Of a DNA stretch of 64,000 bases, positions 59,665-64,000 are shown piece after piece (positions within the stretch are counted from its first letter, which is position 1; the number at the start of each line of letters is the position of its first letter). A program made the position numbers and the translations under genes. The notes beneath the pieces are model-generated. The model did no database searches, was not told the origin of the DNA, and worked only from the letters and a program-made list of their open reading frames with translations. Source of the DNA: Cladochytrium replicatum (Eukaryota; Chytridiomycota; Chytridiomycetes; Cladochytriales; Cladochytriaceae); NCBI GenBank assembly GCA_025526935.1, contig JAHLKD010000053.1, forward strand, positions 301,284 to 365,283, given 5' to 3'.

Positions 59665-60060
59665 TGTCGAAGTTTTGTTTGAGGGCGATGTGATTTGATC
59701 AGTTTTAGTGCTGCTGATCTGGGACATGCGCTAGAGATAGTCGTCAGGTTGATCTGTGTAGGTGCAGAGTTTTGTGTTTGTCCAATCACGCTCTTGCGCC
59801 ACAGCCACCCGAAATCTCATATCGCCACAGGCAGCATCACATTCTTTCTCAAACACGTGATCACTCGCAGAACTCTACTAGATTCCAATGAGTAAAGGAG
59901 GATGTCTTCATGATCAATAGTTAGAAATGCCAGTTCTTTCGTGTAATGTATGATTACGCATGAACTTGTCCCAGACGTCTCTGGTAAGGCTATTTCCCCT
60001 CAGTGTCGGTAGTGGATGAAGACTGGAGTAGCTAGTTCCCTTTATGTGCATGCATCAACA
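59665..60060 (-). repeat. Family B LTR with internal deletion (5' LTR of B4)
   Basis: Both ends are intact (TGTCGAAG and GCATCAACA), but about 285 bp are missing between CGCCACAGGC and AGCATCACATTC (near 59832). The deletion removes the hairpin and the AAGCCGAAACGACAGTA motif, so this LTR may have lost its promoter. Confidence 0.85.
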
Positions 60061-60150
60061 CATGAACAGTAGTGTGTTCACGTATTTTCACAGTGGAACT
60101 GTGAGTAGATGATTTCATTTGCCAGAAATGACAAGCATCTGAAAGATCAC
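60061..60150 (-). pseudogene. Family B RT fragment
   Basis: 90 bp matching B0 at about 14790-14880, around the RT segment HTTVHVDDI. Cut on the right by the A6 LTR. Confidence 0.8.
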
Positions 60151-60749
60151 TGTTAAGTATTTCGATTGATGGACTTGGCCAATCCAGTCATTGATAGTAC
60201 AAAAACACAAACGCCCGATATACAGAAATGTCACTCTTCACTGAGCAACATTTCTAACTATTGAACTAAAGCATATAGATGATGATCTATTACGAGTTTG
60301 GATACCTCCGGGTATTTCTTCATGGGTTATATTTATTGCGGCCATAGGTATAGTAAACTGTCATTACTTTTCTATCATCCACTTGTAGAAGTGAAGCCCG
60401 GATCAGATCACAGCAAAGGTTTACATATGATTAACGCGTTCGTGGGAATCATGTGTGAGAACAATCCTGTTGAGGAAAGCTAGATCTCACGCACAGCTTA
60501 GCATGATTATGCTTCGCTACGCCTGTGAGAAGAAGAGTCAAACCTTATCGCTTCGATCCAGATCTTCCGGAAGGAAAAGCCAAAACGACAGTACACTTAT
60601 TTAAGGAGCCTGTGGCGATACACACAAGGAGCATTCTCTTGCGCTAGTACTTGTGACTCGCAATCTTCTTTATTCATCTCTTAGAAACATTAACCCGTGA
60701 ATTAGCAACACACACAACCTGAGGATCCAGACCACAGCTTTGTTCAACA
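60151..60749 (+). repeat. 5' LTR of A6
   Basis: 599 bp, TGTTAAG..GTTCAACA, left flank ATCAC. Followed by CAATAGTTACGAATCG. Confidence 0.92.
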
Positions 60750-60800
60750 CAATAGTTACGAATCGTTGCTTAACACATTTCTTTGGACAACAACGACAAG

Positions 60801-63800
60801 ATGGGTTCAGGATCGAATGACGCCACATCTTCGCGGCCGAAGCCATTCACCGGTAAAACGCTGCAGGATTTCGATCTGTACATGGAACAAGTGCAGACTT
60901 ACGCAAACTTACGTGGCGGCGCTGGCACTATGCTTCTCCAAGAACCAATGGCTCTTCCTGATAGTCCGAATTACGAGGCGGAAGGAAATCGCCCACAGCG
61001 TCCGATAGTCATCGCCGGAGCTGCTGGCGGAGCTGCTAACGAAGCACGAGCACAATGGGAAGCAGAACTACGTGAACATTTGGCGATCGTCACACACAAC
61101 AGTCACTTACGTACGCAATATCGTGCTGAGATGCAAGATTACCGTGCACAACAAGCGGACAATAACGTCGCAGTTGGAATTCTATGCGAATGTTTCCCAA
61201 AACGCGACATGAATCGAGTCAGAGCTTATGCGTCAGCAAAAGGCAAAGTCGATGGACTTCGCCGAATTTTCAGTGCTGGCGGACAAGCTCCGATCGAATC
61301 GTCTATGTGGGAGCAACGGCTGGTAGATCTGAAATGTACGAACGGTCAGTCGGCAGAAAGCGTTCAGCAGTTTGTGACCGACCTCACTGAGTTATTCGAA
61401 CTCAAACTGAACTCTTTACCGGACGAACTCGTAATCAAGGATCTACTAAACCGGTTAGTCGCAAAAATCACGATGCAGACAATTGAACTACGGACCCTCG
61501 TACCTTTTCTCGGAAAAATGATCACTTCTGCGTATGCCGAATGGGAACCGGCGTTAATACAAGATCCAATTGATGCTGCAAACCCGAATGCTCCGCGACC
61601 ATTCCACCAAAAGCCAACACATTACTTCGAAACAGTGTCAAATATCTTGACCGACCTAAACCAATTGGTCCAACTCAACGTCACCATGGATGCCGGTGGG
61701 CCGAATGGGACAAAGAAGGCCATGAAGGCAAAGGCGAAGAAAGCGAAGGCGAAAGCGAAAGCCAAGGTTGCGAAGTCGGAGGATATTTGTACCTTGCATC
61801 CGAACTCATCTCACACCAATGCTCAATGCCGTAAGCAGGGTGCCTCGGGTGGCTCAAGCAGTAGCGGTGGGAGTAGCAGTTCCACTCGGACCAGGCAGTC
61901 GCAGGACTCCAGGTCGTCCACATCTTCTTCTGCAAAGAAGACAGATCTCACATGCAATTTCTGTGGCAAACGAGGACACAAGCAGTCGGCGTGTAAACTC
62001 TATCTCACTGCAAAGAGCCTTTGTTTAGACACGGATTTTCGTGCATTCATTGCCAGCCGTGGCGATGCAGGTGATGATTCGTCGGAGGACGAATCTACCG
62101 CCAAACCGGTGTTGACCAAGAAGGTAATCTTTGACCTTACCCAACCTACTTCTGTTGATAAAGATGCTGACACATACATCGGAAATATGTTTTCGATAGT
62201 GAACGCACACTCGGCACAGAAGGTTGTCCGTGTACATGTTCAAGCAAAGGATCGTGTGGGTTTGCTTGATACAGGCGCAACTGTTTGGATGACACCTAAT
62301 CGTCATGCCTTTAGTTCGCTGACGTATACGAATGACGAGGACGTGGTGGAACTAGCGGATAGTCATACAATTCCAGTTTGTGGTTTTGGAGATGTATCTG
62401 TAGTTTTACCCAATGGGCGAATTAAGATAATACACAACGCACTTTATGTTCCTGATCTCGAAGACACACTTGCATCAGTGTGTAGTATCATTGGAGACTC
62501 CGGGGACATTGTGAGTTTCACCAAAGACAAGGTTATCCTCACGCATGGTGATACGGATGAACACGTTATTATTGGGCGACGGGAAAGAGATTTGTACTAT
62601 CTCTATGCTGATGTTAGTACCGTCGGAACTCACCAACCGCGGCATGTGATTGCTCAACGAGCTAAAGCAGTAGCGGTATCCGCAGAAGGTCTCGATCAGT
62701 CGATGGACTTTACGTCCGGTGTACGATCTTCTCACGCGATGGGTCTCGATGTAATGTCAGACAACAACATTCGTCAAACGAACGATGATGAATGTCAACG
62801 AGCATCTCAAGATACAGTTGGAGTGAGCACCAACTTATCGCCAGTGACAGTACACGAACTTGCAAAGTTACACCAGCAGTTTGGTCACATCCACTTACGG
62901 ACAATCTTTCGAACGGCAGAGAAGCTCAACATCAAAATGCCCAAGGTTGAACCGGATGCATTCAATCTTGTCAACAAATCAATTATGCAGAATTGTTTGG
63001 TCTGTAGTCGCACGAAGCTGAAGCAGAAGCCGATTTATTCTACAATAAGTCGAGCTCCGAGGAAACTTTTCCGTCTGTTTTCCGATGTCGTACGTTTAAT
63101 CTACGACGGACAGAAGAAGAGATATTGGCAGATCATTGTCGACGAACAACCTCGTTTCATCACAATCTACTTCCTGAATCGAAAGAGTGATGCGGTGGAT
63201 AGTATGATTCGACATATCGCTGATGTGGAAAATCGCAATCACCCATTACACGTTGCTGAACTACGTTCCGATTCAGGAGAATTGATTACTAAACGGTTGA
63301 TCCAATGGTGCAATACCAAGATTCCTCGCATCCGCGTCCACCCAGCTCCTCCGTCAGTAAAGGAACTCGATGGTCTATCAGAGCGGAATATACAATCGAT
63401 CAAGTATATGTCGGACGCGATGCTGCTACAAGCTGGACTACCACGAACACTTCAATTCGTGCAACTCTCCATCCTATACGCTGCGGTCGTCAAGAACGCT
63501 ACTTTCCATTCAGCTGTGAATGCGATTCCGTACTGTGCTTACCTTGACAAGCGGATAGATTTGGCAACTATCCACGCCTTTGGAACACTCGTTAGTTTGT
63601 GGATCTCACACGAACAAAGGTTGGCGCGCAGAATCCGAGACAAGTCTGAACTAGGTCTGTTTCTCGGATACAAGGGTGAAGACCTGAAGATCGTCATAGC
63701 ACTCAATTTTCGGACAACACAATAGGCGAATACTTCCATGTTACGTTCCACGAGGGAGTTTTTGTTGGTTATAATCCTACCCGACAGTTACTCGACGATC

Positions 63801-64000
63801 TTACGGTACAATATCCACTGAAGGCCGGGGACATATTTCGATGTTGATCAAATACCACCGGGGATCAGGGGGTGCAAGAGACGACTGTTTGAGTTGTCTC
63901 AGACAATTTCCCGATTTCTACCGTTGCAGACGAAGAATCGATGAGGATATAAACGACGACCCCATATATTACCGCTTAGAAGAAGCCGGTGACATGCATG
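60801..64000 (+). pseudogene. Family A Gag-Pol copy A6, runs off the right edge
   Basis: ATG at 60801. Open through Gag, protease and integrase to 63713, with one notable change in the zinc knuckle region (CKLYL for CKRYL). Then six single-base indels fall within about 230 bp: loss of A near 63716, gain of G near 63830, loss of A near 63857, gain of T near 63890, loss of T near 63895 and loss of A near 63936. The first ends the frame (..FRTTQ, stop at 63725). All lie in short homopolymers close to the window end, so they may be sequence errors rather than mutations. RT and RNase H are outside the window. Confidence 0.8.

Overview
The window is nuclear eukaryotic DNA. Its only single-copy genes are two intron-bearing housekeeping genes at the left edge, with introns of 45-74 nt and GT..AG borders. 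The rest, about 58 kb, is a dense nest of transposable elements. Compact introns, a fungal-looking UBA1 and a Hem25-type carrier beside Copia and Gypsy elements suggest a fungus, perhaps an early-diverging one. That placement is inference; no taxon marker is present.

Layout. 1-2326 (-): 5' two-thirds of UBA1, the E1 ubiquitin-activating enzyme, cut by the window edge just after its catalytic cysteine. 2737-3844 (+): complete four-exon SLC25A38/Hem25 mitochondrial glycine carrier, divergent from UBA1 across 410 bp. 3845-5423: unresolved AT-rich sequence and gag debris. 5491-9027: a 3.5-kb DNA transposon with GGGTC-rich inverted ends, an 8-bp target duplication (GTACTGTC), a 97-bp tandem array of palindromes and a coiled-coil gene that is not a recognisable transposase. 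A second, truncated, inverted copy lies at 39655-42469.

Most remaining sequence belongs to two related Ty1/Copia families. Family A has 599-bp LTRs (TGTTAAG..TTCAACA) and a 1,727-residue Gag-Pol. Family B has 681-bp LTRs (TGTTGATG..TTCGACA). A1 (21637-28196) is intact: one open frame, LTRs that look identical, and target duplication CCGAC. It sits inside A2, a deletion derivative missing about 1.2 kb of RT/RNase H. A3 (from 28320) carries the same deletion and shares an LTR with A2. A4 (42470-49030) has one 1-nt frameshift. A5 (49514-56062, duplication CTTGG) sits inside a family B element and has three lesions. A6 (from 60151) runs off the right edge. A0 (9472-12992) is old and rearranged. 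Family B survives as pieces at 12993-17008, 33547-33947, 49031-49513, 56063-56786 and 56787-60150. A decayed Ty3/Gypsy element (33948-39654) with its own LTR and tRNA-type primer site is inserted in one B piece, and the second DNA transposon is inserted in its RNase H.

The nesting gives a partial order of events: the B elements and A0 are older; the Gypsy element is inside B; the DNA transposons are inside A0's LTR and inside Gypsy; A1 and A5 are late. Several LTR borders lack matching target duplications, which points to recombination between LTRs or to assembly joins. In the element copies, protein starts are placed at the first real ATG, not at upstream TTG codons.
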